Positions 1-7,255 of a DNA stretch of 11,444 bases are shown here, in pieces. Source of the stretch: JBFJVZ01 sp041623895 (lineage in GTDB: Bacteria > Planctomycetota > Planctomycetia > Pirellulales > Pirellulaceae); the NCBI GenBank assembly GCA_041623895.1, contig JBFJVZ010000250.1, positions 1-11,444 of the forward strand, read 5' to 3'. The notes under the pieces are model-generated. The model was not told where the DNA came from. It made no database searches and saw only the letters and a program-made list of their open reading frames with translations. Made by a program: the position numbers and the translations under genes. The first letter of the stretch is position 1. Every line of letters begins with the position of its first letter.

Positions 1-135
1 CGCAACGAATCCCAGGCCGTCGTCATCGCTCGCACACTCGCGATTGACTTGGCCTGGGCTAAGCAAACTGCTGGGCCTTCGGCCCGGGTCGCCGTCGCCT
101 TAAGCCGGACGCTCTGCCTGTCCTGGCGATCCTGC
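1..135. other. Intergenic left edge; possible first codons of another minus-strand gene
   Basis: Downstream flank of the M16 peptidase gene. A short GC hairpin (GGGCC, loop TTC, GGCCC, positions 73-85) is visible, but no T-run follows it on either strand, so it is at best a weak terminator. On the minus strand an ATG at 26-24 opens a frame that runs off the window (Met-Thr-Thr-Ala-Trp-Asp-Ser-Leu). It has no convincing ribosome binding site and is too short to identify. Confidence 0.25.
73..85 (-). terminator. Weak GC hairpin after the M16 gene
   Basis: Five perfect G-C/C-G pairs close a 3-nt loop about 50 nt beyond the stop codon of the M16 peptidase gene. The next pair outward is mismatched on the minus strand and there is no uridine tract, so intrinsic termination would be inefficient. 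It could equally be a chance GC dyad. Confidence 0.18.
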
Positions 136-2952
136 TCACTTGGCGTCAGATTCTTTCGCGGCTGCAGCGAAATCACCCGCCGCTGCACTCACCAGTTTGT
201 CGGGGACAATGAATTTTCGAATCACAGCGTTCACACTTTCGATCGTGGCGGCTTCGATCTGCGTTTCGTGATCGGCCTGATATTGCATCGTCCGCTCGTT
301 GAAGACGGTCCCCAGCAACTCGGCGGCCAAGGCTCCATCGTCGGCACGGCGAACGCGATTGTTCTGCAGATAAGCAACTTTTGCCTTCTCCAATTCGTCT
401 TCGGTAACGCCGTCCTTTCGCAGCAGGTCCAGCTCCTCACGAATCACTTCGATCAATCGATCTTTGTTTTCCGGATTTGCGATCGCGTAGAGAAGGAAAT
501 CGACTCGCTTGTCCTGTTCTCGAGCACTGACGCTGCTGCGTACGGTATAGGACAAACCTTCTTTTTGGCGAACTCGATCTCCCAGGCGACTGCTTAGCGT
601 TCCGCCGCCCAGAATGAAGTTGCCCAGCACCAACGACGCGTATTCAGGATCTTCGTCACTGAGGACATAGTGTTGGCTACTGAAGTAAAAGGCGTTTGCT
701 TTGTCCGGCGTCTCGATCGTCTCCAGTTTGCCGGGAATCTCAGGATGCGGATCGCGCGGAACACGAACGTACGGTTGGCTTGTGTTCCAATCCTGCAGTT
801 GTGCCGTCCAAAGCGATTTGACTTCGTCCGGATCAAAATCGCCGACAACGGACAGTTCACCGGCCTGGTTGCTAAGAAACTCAGCGTGCAGGGATCGGAT
901 CTGATCCACCGTCACGTTTTCATACATTTCGATTTCTTGCTCGATCGTCGGCACGTACAGCACATGATCCTTGTCATAAGGTGCCAGAGTTCGGCGCACC
1001 GCACGTGGGGCGAGAGCCTGAGGTTCGCTTTGGGCTTGCTGCAAACCCGTGACCACTTGTCGGCGAATGACCTCCAGTTCATCGCCATCCAAACGGGGAT
1101 TGCGGACCACGTCGCCGACCAGGGCGATGACCTCGGGCAAAAACTCACGTTTTGTCTTGATGCGTGCTTGCAGCAGCCCGACGGTACTATTGATCGAAAG
1201 TTCGGCTCGTAAGCGAATCAGCTCGTCTTGCAATTGCTGGTAATCGAGCTTTTCGGTTCCCTTGGACATCAGCAGTCCAAGCAATTCCACCGCACCGATC
1301 TTGCCCTTGAGTGTTTCGCCGGTTCCGAAGCGAAGTGTGAACATCAGGTTGACGGCACCGCCCCGAGTCTTCTTGGGCAACAAGGCGTACTCGATTCCGC
1401 CAGTCAATTTGCCTCTCATTGTTCGCTCTTCGATGGCCAGCGGCGAGGGATCAAATTGCTCGCCTTGCTGCACGTCTTCACGACCTTTGTAGTCTTTCAG
1501 CAGGGCCATCAGATCCGGCGATTCGGGAATCGTGATCCGCTCGGCCTTTTCCGTAGGAATGAAGAGTCCGACGGTACGATTGTTGCGAACGAAATATTTC
1601 TCGGCTGCCTGCTGAACTTGCTCGCGGGTCAGCGATTCGATCGTGTCACGATATAAAAAATACAACCGCCAGTCTCCCTGTGCGGCCCAATCGCTGAGTG
1701 AGACCGCGATGCGGTCGCTGTTGGCCGCTGCCAATTCACGTTCTTTCAGAATCTGCTGTTTAGCACGCTCCACCTCCTGCTCCGTGATCGGTTCTTCGAT
1801 CAGGGACTGCTCCATCAGATCGATTAGTTTCTGGCGCGATTGTTCCAGCGAATTGTCTTCGGGCGTCTCGGCAAAGGCCATGAACAGTCCGGGTTCGGCA
1901 AAGCCAAATGCAAGCGAGTACACGTTACTGGCAATCTTGGTCTCGACCATTTCCCTGTATAACCGGCCACTGGGTTCGTCGCCCAAGACATAGACAAGCG
2001 CTTTCGCCGCCGCATAATCCGGATGACTGCCGGCCGGGATGTGATAGGCGACTCCGGCGATTTGAACATCGCCAACACGCCGCAAAACCACCGTTCGCTC
2101 ACCGTCTTGCGGCGGTTCGGTCGTATAGGTCGGATCGATTGGCGTATCCGGGGAACGAAGAGCCCCGAAGGTTGATTTCAGATATTCCAGCGCGGTATCG
2201 GGATCAAATTTTCCGGCAACGATCACCATCACATTATCGGGCCGGTAGTATTTTTTGTAGAACTGGCGAAGCTTGACGACGGGGACGCGTTCGATATCGC
2301 TGCGATTACCAATCGTACTTTGACCGTAATTGTGCCATTCGTAGGCAACCGCCTGCATACGTTGCATCAAGACGCGAAAGGGCGAGTTTTCGCCGCGTTC
2401 AAATTCATTGCGAACCACGGTCATTTCGCTGGCCAGGTCTTCACCGTCGATTCTGCTATTGACCAGCCGATCAGCCTCGAGCTCCAGTGCAAATTTCAAA
2501 TTTTCGTCACTGGCCGGCAGCGTCTCGTAGTAATTCGTGCGGTCGACCCAGGTGGTGCCGTTGTATCGTGCGCCACGGTCCTGAAGATCCTTGTAGATTT
2601 CCGGTCGATCCGGCGTGCCTTTGAACAACATGTGCTCCAGCAGATGAGCCATGCCGGCCTCGCCGTAACCTTCATGTCGCGAGCCAACAAAGATGGTCAT
2701 GTTGACCGTGACAACTTCCTTACTGGGATCCGGAAAGAGCAATACCTGGACACCATTGTCGAGCCGATATTCTGAGATCCCTTCGATTTCGGTGACTTTA
2801 TTCATACCGTTCTTGGATTCCTGCGTCTGGGATTCATCCGCGTTTGCCGTGCCGGAGGAAGCTAGCGTCGCTAAGGCAAGGAATAGCGAGCCGACCCACG
2901 TGCGAACACGCGGCTGATGTGCGAGACTTTCGGTGTGAATGATATCTAGCAT
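136..2952 (-). CDS. Exported two-domain M16 family zinc metallopeptidase
   Basis: A 938-residue pitrilysin/processing-peptidase-like protein made of two fused M16 modules. The N-terminal module has the inverted zinc motif HLLEH at residues 103-107 (H103 and H107 zinc ligands, E106 catalytic), with the third ligand probably E183 in RNEFE at the usual spacing. The C-terminal module (about 505-938) keeps the fold signature around SRLGDRVRQKEGLSYTV (788-804). At the motif position it reads E556, G559 and L560, so it is catalytically dead, as is usual in this family. Residues 17-38 form a signal peptide (RVRTW, then a hydrophobic core, then ANA before D39), so the protein should act in the periplasm or be membrane-associated. 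The ATG at 2952 is preferred over upstream in-frame starts because AAGGAG lies 10 nt upstream and the signal peptide begins soon after. The frame continues to 3021, but that part would overlap the likely promoter. The substrate is unknown; M16 peptidases degrade or process peptides. Confidence 0.93.
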   Translation of the reverse strand: MLDIIHTESLAHQPRVRTWVGSLFLALATLASSGTANADESQTQESKNGMNKVTEIEGISEYRLDNGVQVLLFPDPSKEVVTVNMTIFVGSRHEGYGEAGMAHLLEHMLFKGTPDRPEIYKDLQDRGARYNGTTWVDRTNYYETLPASDENLKFALELEADRLVNSRIDGEDLASEMTVVRNEFERGENSPFRVLMQRMQAVAYEWHNYGQSTIGNRSDIERVPVVKLRQFYKKYYRPDNVMVIVAGKFDPDTALEYLKSTFGALRSPDTPIDPTYTTEPPQDGERTVVLRRVGDVQIAGVAYHIPAGSHPDYAAAKALVYVLGDEPSGRLYREMVETKIASNVYSLAFGFAEPGLFMAFAETPEDNSLEQSRQKLIDLMEQSLIEEPITEQEVERAKQQILKERELAAANSDRIAVSLSDWAAQGDWRLYFLYRDTIESLTREQVQQAAEKYFVRNNRTVGLFIPTEKAERITIPESPDLMALLKDYKGREDVQQGEQFDPSPLAIEERTMRGKLTGGIEYALLPKKTRGGAVNLMFTLRFGTGETLKGKIGAVELLGLLMSKGTEKLDYQQLQDELIRLRAELSINSTVGLLQARIKTKREFLPEVIALVGDVVRNPRLDGDELEVIRRQVVTGLQQAQSEPQALAPRAVRRTLAPYDKDHVLYVPTIEQEIEMYENVTVDQIRSLHAEFLSNQAGELSVVGDFDPDEVKSLWTAQLQDWNTSQPYVRVPRDPHPEIPGKLETIETPDKANAFYFSSQHYVLSDEDPEYASLVLGNFILGGGTLSSRLGDRVRQKEGLSYTVRSSVSAREQDKRVDFLLYAIANPENKDRLIEVIREELDLLRKDGVTEDELEKAKVAYLQNNRVRRADDGALAAELLGTVFNERTMQYQADHETQIEAATIESVNAVIRKFIVPDKLVSAAAGDFAAAAKESDAK

Positions 2953-2963
2953 CAGCGGACAAA

Positions 2964-2969
2964 CTCCTT
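2964..2969 (-). promoter_or_regulatory. Shine-Dalgarno of the M16 peptidase gene
   Basis: AAGGAG on the minus strand, 11 nt upstream of the ATG at 2952 by its nearest edge. It is the main evidence for choosing this start rather than the longer frame beginning at 3021. Confidence 0.65.
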
Positions 2970-2995
2970 TTGTTTGATAATCTTGGGAGGCGGAG

Positions 2996-3021
2996 ATTGT
3001 ACCGCTTTTTTGCCAAGTCAA
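2996..3021 (-). promoter_or_regulatory. Candidate sigma-70 promoter of the M16 gene
   Basis: On the minus strand TTGACT (3021-3016) is followed, after 14 nt, by TACAAT (3001-2996). Both hexamers are close to consensus, but the spacer is shorter than the usual 16-18 nt. Transcription would start near 2989 and give a leader of about 37 nt containing the AAGGAG site. The region also has to serve the divergent Rieske gene, for which the best plus-strand guess is TTGATA (2974-2979) with a poor -10 near 2997-3002. Confidence 0.33.
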
Positions 3022-3039
3022 CTAACGGTCATTACTGTA

Positions 3040-3375
3040 ATGTCGCAAGCAGAAAAAGAACACAGCAGCTGGGTGGATGTCGCCGCTTGTGAGGCACTTG
3101 CGGAGGACGGTGCGATCGAAGTGCTGGCGAACGGTCGTGTGATTGCCGTCTTTCGCCTGGCCAACGAGTTATTCGCGATCGATGGCATGTGTGCCCATCA
3201 GGGAGGCCCGCTTGCTCAAGGCAGCCTGGCACACGGCTGCGTGACCTGCCCCTGGCACGGTTGGCAATACGAATTGGCAACCGGCATCCAGACAATCAAC
3301 CGCAAACAACTACAGGAGACATACCCGGTTCGCCGGCGCGAGGGCCGGATTGAAGTGCAAGTCCCCAAGGGCTAA
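3040..3375 (+). CDS. Small Rieske-type [2Fe-2S] ferredoxin
   Basis: A 111-residue, single-domain Rieske protein. The cluster ligands are C51 and H53 in CAHQGGPL and C70 and H73 in CPWHGW, giving the pattern C-x-H-x16-C-x2-H. The tail (YPVRRREGRIEVQVP) is the closing beta strand typical of dioxygenase ferredoxin components and NirD-like proteins. There is no signal peptide or membrane anchor, so it should be a cytoplasmic electron carrier. The ATG at 3040 fits the normal domain start. A TTG-initiated extension to 2974 would overlap the divergent promoter region and adds no domain. No clear Shine-Dalgarno precedes the ATG. No oxygenase or reductase partner lies beside it, so its redox partner cannot be named. 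Its TAA overlaps the stop codon of the convergent phoU. Confidence 0.92.
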   Translation: MSQAEKEHSSWVDVAACEALAEDGAIEVLANGRVIAVFRLANELFAIDGMCAHQGGPLAQGSLAHGCVTCPWHGWQYELATGIQTINRKQLQETYPVRRREGRIEVQVPKG

Positions 3376-4058
3376 TCGATTTGCGGATCTTCCACGAATA
3401 AACCATGTTGGTGTCGGACGATATCTCCCTCGACCAAATAGACGACTTCCTCGGCGATATTTTCTGCCAGATCGCCAATACGCTCGAGATGGCGCGACGC
3501 GCTGAAGCAATGCACGCCGGGTTCGATTAGCTCTGAATCGTCTTTCATCATTTCGTGCAGCTTTTCGATCACGACGCGGTTCTGCATGTCAATCAGGTCG
3601 TCAGATCCAATCACTTCGCGAGCTTTCTTGTCGTCGCCCTCGACAAAAGAATCAATCGCCACGCGAACCATTTTGGTGACTGACGTGACCATCTTCGTCA
3701 ATTCGTCAGGCACGGAAAACAGCGGAAACAAGTCCATCGCTTTGCTGCGTTCGGCGATGTTGCATGCCAGATCAGCCATCCGCTCCAAATCGCTGTTGAC
3801 CTTGATCACGGTAATCAGCCAGCGCATGTCAAAGGCCACCGGCTGATGAAGCGCCAGCAGCTTAAGACATTCTTCTTCAATCTGAATATCAGTTTGATCA
3901 ACTTGCTCATCACTGTCGATTACGCGATCAGCCAAACCGGCGTCCCGCTCCACGAGTGCGCGGACCGCCAATTGAATCATCTGCTCAACCAATCCAAACT
4001 GGCCCATCAACTGATCTCGAAGTTGATCGAGCTCTCTTTGCAAGTGCTTAGATACCAC
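3372..4058 (-). CDS. phoU: Phosphate transport system regulatory protein PhoU
   Basis: A 228-residue cytoplasmic protein of two three-helix PhoU domains. Each carries the metal-binding E-x3-D signature: DLERMADLACNIAE (90-103; E92, D96, N100) and HLERIGDLAENIAE (190-203; E192, D196, N200), spaced exactly 100 residues apart. Length and N-terminus (SKHLQRELDQLRDQL) are typical of the family. In known systems PhoU couples the PstSCAB transporter to the PhoR sensor kinase and represses the Pho response when phosphate is plentiful. It is the last gene of the operon, 32 nt after pstB. The start is GTG at 4058, with an AAGGGA site 8 nt upstream. Its TAG overlaps the TAA of the convergent Rieske gene, so no terminator separates them. 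Confidence 0.95.
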   Translation of the reverse strand: MVSKHLQRELDQLRDQLMGQFGLVEQMIQLAVRALVERDAGLADRVIDSDEQVDQTDIQIEEECLKLLALHQPVAFDMRWLITVIKVNSDLERMADLACNIAERSKAMDLFPLFSVPDELTKMVTSVTKMVRVAIDSFVEGDDKKAREVIGSDDLIDMQNRVVIEKLHEMMKDDSELIEPGVHCFSASRHLERIGDLAENIAEEVVYLVEGDIVRHQHGLFVEDPQID

Positions 4059-4090
4059 CGCGGCGATCCCTTAAAAAAGAGAAGGATCCA

Positions 4091-4948
4091 TCAACCGAAC
4101 TTTCCACGAACGTAGTCTTCCGTTTGCTTCTTTTCGGGCTTTGTGAACAGGCTTGTTGTCGTGCCGGATTCAATCAACCGACCCTCGTAAAAGAATGCCG
4201 TTTTATCGCTGCAGCGGGAAGCTTGCTGCATGTTATGGGTGACGATCACGATCGTATACTGCTCCCGCAATTCAAAAATCAAATCTTCGATCGCTAGCGT
4301 ACTGGCCGGATCCAATGCGCTGCACGGTTCATCCATCAACAGGACTTCCGGGCCTACAGCGATCGCTCGGGCAATACACAATCTTTGTTGCTGACCACCG
4401 GAGAGTCCCAGGGCAGGAGCGTGCAAACGATCCTTGACTTCGTCCCAGACAGCTGCTTTTTCCAGCGACCACTGCACCAAATCGGCAAGATCGCTCTTGG
4501 ATACTTTCATGTGCAATCGCGGACCGAAGGCAACATTATCAAAAATGCTCTTGGGAAACGGATTTGGTTTCTGAAAAACGATGCCAATCTTGCGCCGCAA
4601 ACCAACGACGTCGGTGTCGGTGTCCAAAATATCCAAGTCGCCCATCGTAAGCCGGCCCTGGGCTCGAGCACCGGGGACAACGTCGTTCATGCGGTTGATC
4701 CATTTCAGCAGGGTGCTTTTGCCGCAACCGCTGGGGCCAATGAAAGACGTGACCTCGTAACGCGGAATATCCAGAGTCAGCGAAGTCAGCGCTTGGAAAT
4801 CACCATACCAGGCATTGAAATCCGCAATTCGAATGTACGGTTCATGGCCCTGAATGGTTGCAGTCGTCTCTGCCGATGGCTTTGGCAGCAGCTTGCCAAG
4901 CGATGGTGGCACAGCACCAGCAGGTTCGGGAGAGGATTTAGCAGACAT
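4091..4948 (-). CDS. pstB: Phosphate ABC transporter ATP-binding protein PstB
   Basis: A 285-residue ABC ATPase that powers phosphate import through PstC/PstA. Motifs in order: Walker A GPSGCGKS (71-78), Q-loop Q126 in FQKPNPFPKSI (a PstB hallmark), ABC signature LSGGQQQR (182-189), Walker B EVLLMDEP (201-208), D-loop SALD (210-213) and H-loop H238. All catalytic residues are intact. The ATPase fold begins near residue 38, so there is a Pro/Ala-rich N-terminal extension of about 36 residues compared with the usual 250-260 aa PstB. The extension contains no internal Met. The ATG at 4948 has only a weak Shine-Dalgarno. The gene follows pstA by 50 nt and precedes phoU by 32 nt. Confidence 0.97.
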   Translation of the reverse strand: MSAKSSPEPAGAVPPSLGKLLPKPSAETTATIQGHEPYIRIADFNAWYGDFQALTSLTLDIPRYEVTSFIGPSGCGKSTLLKWINRMNDVVPGARAQGRLTMGDLDILDTDTDVVGLRRKIGIVFQKPNPFPKSIFDNVAFGPRLHMKVSKSDLADLVQWSLEKAAVWDEVKDRLHAPALGLSGGQQQRLCIARAIAVGPEVLLMDEPCSALDPASTLAIEDLIFELREQYTIVIVTHNMQQASRCSDKTAFFYEGRLIESGTTTSLFTKPEKKQTEDYVRGKFG

Positions 4949-4998
4949 TCAATCAACTCAATTAGTACCAAACTAACGTGGATGGTGTGAGATGCATC

Positions 4999-6222
4999 CT
5001 AACCCGGTTGCTGCATCTTTTGGCGAATGAAAATTGCTATCGAGTTCAATACCAATAGAACGATCAACAGGATGATGATGGCGGCCGCAGCCAATTCCTT
5101 GAATTCGTGCTGTTGCCGACCGGCCCAGTTAAAAATCAACACCGGCATCGTGACTACCGAATCCATCAAGTGCTGAGGCCCGGAGTTCTTGGCAACCGCC
5201 GCTCCCAGCACGACCAGGATCGGGGCCGCTTCGCCAATGGCTCGCCCCATCGCCAGAATCGATCCAGTCATGATACCGGGCATCGCCGCCGGCAACGTCA
5301 CGTTCCGCGCAGTTTGCCACCTTGTCGCACCCAAACCAAGGGAGGCTTCGCGTAATGAAGGCGATACACTCCTCAACGCTTCCTGGGACGAAATGATGAT
5401 GATCGGCAGAATCACCAGCGCCAGCGTCAAGCCGGCAGCCAAAAAGCTCTGCCCAAAAGGCAGGCGAAAATAGTACCACGCGTGTTTCGAGTAGGCCCCG
5501 CCGAGAGCGCCTTTGCGTACCGTGCGGCGGCGAACATTGACATCAGTTGGCTTGGGCGTGCCCGGCTCCCAGATGCCGATCTGGATGGGCGCGCCGCTAG
5601 GACTGAATCCTGCCGTGGGCGATTCCAGCTTGATCGTCTTCTGTTGCAGATCCGTTCTCGGAACCAGGACCGTTTGTCCGGACTCAAGCGACAGAAGTTG
5701 ATAAAAGTGAGTGACTCCTGTTAATTCCAGGCCACTGGATTCATTGACCTGAATCCGCCCAAACACGTTGAACATGAACACGAACACACTTAGACCGAGC
5801 AGGCCATAGACGATCGACGGCACCCCCGCCAAGTTAGCGATGTTCAATTGCACAAAGCCGTGCAGCCAGCGAAGCGGCTTGGAGGTCGGTTGGAACTCCT
5901 CCAAGAAGATCGCCGTACCAACGCCCAGCGGTAAAGCTGCAAAGGCACAAACACCACAGATGCAAAGCGAGCCGATGATGGCCGGTGACATGCCGGCTTT
6001 CTCGATTTCCAGCTCGCTGTGAGCGTTGCGGAGCAGGTCGCTGGATAGTCTGGTTTTGCCTTGCCAACTAATCGAGAGCAGCAGCACGACCAGGACGACA
6101 ATACTGAGCATGGCAATGCTGACACAAACGCCATAAAAAACCCGGCTCAGCCGCTTTCGTTTCGCGGCATTCTCCGCTTGAAAGACTTCATCCTGATCGG
6201 TCAATGCGGCGGGCATGCTCAT
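4999..6222 (-). CDS. pstA: Phosphate ABC transporter permease PstA with a large periplasmic insertion
   Basis: A 407-residue inner-membrane permease that pairs with PstC to form the phosphate channel. Predicted membrane segments lie near residues 28-52, 80-107, 130-153, 259-279, 312-342 and 376-398. The cytoplasmic EAA loop that docks PstB is visible as REASLGLGATRWQTARNVTL (291-310). The family is normally about 280-300 residues. The excess is a soluble stretch of roughly 100 residues (about 154-258) between the third and fourth segments, placed by topology on the periplasmic face. Start ATG 6222 overlaps the pstC stop (ATGA), with AAGGAG 8 nt upstream, indicating translational coupling. The family assignment is firm; the role of the insertion is unknown. 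Confidence 0.95.
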   Translation of the reverse strand: MSMPAALTDQDEVFQAENAAKRKRLSRVFYGVCVSIAMLSIVVLVVLLLSISWQGKTRLSSDLLRNAHSELEIEKAGMSPAIIGSLCICGVCAFAALPLGVGTAIFLEEFQPTSKPLRWLHGFVQLNIANLAGVPSIVYGLLGLSVFVFMFNVFGRIQVNESSGLELTGVTHFYQLLSLESGQTVLVPRTDLQQKTIKLESPTAGFSPSGAPIQIGIWEPGTPKPTDVNVRRRTVRKGALGGAYSKHAWYYFRLPFGQSFLAAGLTLALVILPIIIISSQEALRSVSPSLREASLGLGATRWQTARNVTLPAAMPGIMTGSILAMGRAIGEAAPILVVLGAAVAKNSGPQHLMDSVVTMPVLIFNWAGRQQHEFKELAAAAIIILLIVLLVLNSIAIFIRQKMQQPG

Positions 6223-7169
6223 GCATACGACTCCTTGAATCGTCGCCGAATCAATTGGCCCGCTAACGTCATTGCGAAAGTGATGACAAACAACGTAATC
6301 GCCACGCCGTACAGGCTGAAGTATTGAACGGTGCCGTATTCATTTTCGCTCTTGATCATCTCGACGATAAAACCAGTCATTGTCTGGGCCTGCTGCGTGG
6401 GGTCGGCCGAAAAAGTCGGCAGCGTGCCGGCTGCCAAAGCAACCACCATTGTCTCGCCCACGGCCCGACTGAAGGCCAATAAAAAAGCCGAGATGATTCC
6501 GGATAGTGCTGCCGGCACGACGACTTTGACAGAACACTCAAAGGGCGTGCAACCGAGACCGTAAGCACCCTCACGAAGCTCGCGCGGAACCGCTCTCATC
6601 GCGTCTTCGGAAAGGCTGCAGACCATCGGCAAACAGAGAATGCCAACGGCAATTCCCGCACTGGTCGCATTAAATGTATCGAATAGTTCTCCGCCGCTAA
6701 GAAACTGTAGCGACGGGCTGATGACCAAGATTGCAAAGTAACCAAGCACGACCGTGGGAATGCCGGCGATCACTTCTAACGTAGGCTTAAGAAAATTTCG
6801 GATTCGGGATGAGGCAAACTCGCTTAGATAGATTGCCGTCACCAACCCAAGTGGTAACGCAATCATCATCGCGATGACGGTGACCCGCAAAGTTCCGCTG
6901 ACGAGCGGCCCGATTCCAAACCGCGCCTTGTCCAAATCCTTGGATTGAAGCGCGGTCCACTCTTTGCCCCAGAAGAAACCCTCCAGCGTGACCGCATCGC
7001 TGGCAAAGAAACCCCAGCTCTGCGTAACCAACATCGCGATGATGCCAACCGTGATCAAAATGGTCACCACAGCGCAGCCGGCCAGCAGACCGACAAGCAA
7101 CTTTTCCCATAAACGCCCAGTCGAAGTCGAGCGGAATTTTCTGTCCTGCAGCGCCTTGGGAATAGACAT
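6219..7169 (-). CDS. pstC: Phosphate ABC transporter permease PstC
   Basis: A 316-residue inner-membrane permease, close to the length of Escherichia coli PstC. Membrane segments lie near residues 24-49, 87-115, 132-153, 170-186, 220-250 and 284-308. The EAA loop (RELREGAYGLGCTPFECSVK, 196-215) is the PstB contact. SRAVGETMVVALAAG (234-248) is a conserved Pst permease stretch. The ATG at 7169 is chosen because it gives the family length. The frame extends to a TTG at 7241, but that region is the intercistronic hairpin. There is no good Shine-Dalgarno at 7169, so translation may be modest relative to pstS. The last codons hold the ribosome binding site of pstA, and the two genes overlap by 4 nt. 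Confidence 0.95.
   Translation of the reverse strand: MSIPKALQDRKFRSTSTGRLWEKLLVGLLAGCAVVTILITVGIIAMLVTQSWGFFASDAVTLEGFFWGKEWTALQSKDLDKARFGIGPLVSGTLRVTVIAMMIALPLGLVTAIYLSEFASSRIRNFLKPTLEVIAGIPTVVLGYFAILVISPSLQFLSGGELFDTFNATSAGIAVGILCLPMVCSLSEDAMRAVPRELREGAYGLGCTPFECSVKVVVPAALSGIISAFLLAFSRAVGETMVVALAAGTLPTFSADPTQQAQTMTGFIVEMIKSENEYGTVQYFSLYGVAITLFVITFAMTLAGQLIRRRFKESYA
6231..6236 (-). promoter_or_regulatory. Shine-Dalgarno of pstA inside the end of pstC
   Basis: AAGGAG on the minus strand, 8 nt upstream of the pstA ATG at 6222, within the final pstC codons. It fixes the pstA start and, with the ATGA overlap, supports coupled 1:1 synthesis of the two permeases. Confidence 0.75.
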
Positions 7170-7217
7170 CAAGTTGTGGGGATGAAGAGCCAATTCTGAG
7201 GATGCCCACGACGGCAA

Positions 7218-7239
7218 GCGGCGGCAAAAAAGCCGCCGC
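7218..7239 (-). repeat. Intercistronic stem-loop between pstS and pstC
   Basis: A perfect 8-bp GC-only stem (GCGGCGGC / GCCGCCGC) closes a 6-nt loop that is T6 on the coding strand. It lies 16 nt after the pstS stop codon and about 48 nt before the pstC start. No T-run follows the stem, so it is unlikely to be a strong terminator. By analogy with other binding-protein operons it may protect the pstS mRNA 3' end or attenuate transcription, so that PstS is made in excess of the membrane proteins. The structure is seen directly; the role is inferred. Confidence 0.6.
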
Positions 7240-7255
7240 AACTTTCGCCCGCGCG

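Noticed and set aside
49..597. Plus-strand 182-codon open frame
   Set aside because: Most of it is antisense to the clearly conserved 3' end of the M16 peptidase gene and no family is recognisable.
3010..3038. TTGCCA and TACTGT with 17-nt spacing ahead of the Rieske gene
   Set aside because: Transcription would begin after the ATG at 3040, leaving no start codon on the mRNA that preserves the domain.
7218..7239. pstS-pstC hairpin as a full intrinsic terminator
   Set aside because: No T-run follows the stem on the minus strand, and the essential channel genes lie downstream.
7170..7241. Extended pstC start at TTG 7241
   Set aside because: It would put the 8-bp hairpin at the initiation site and add 24 residues not expected in PstC.
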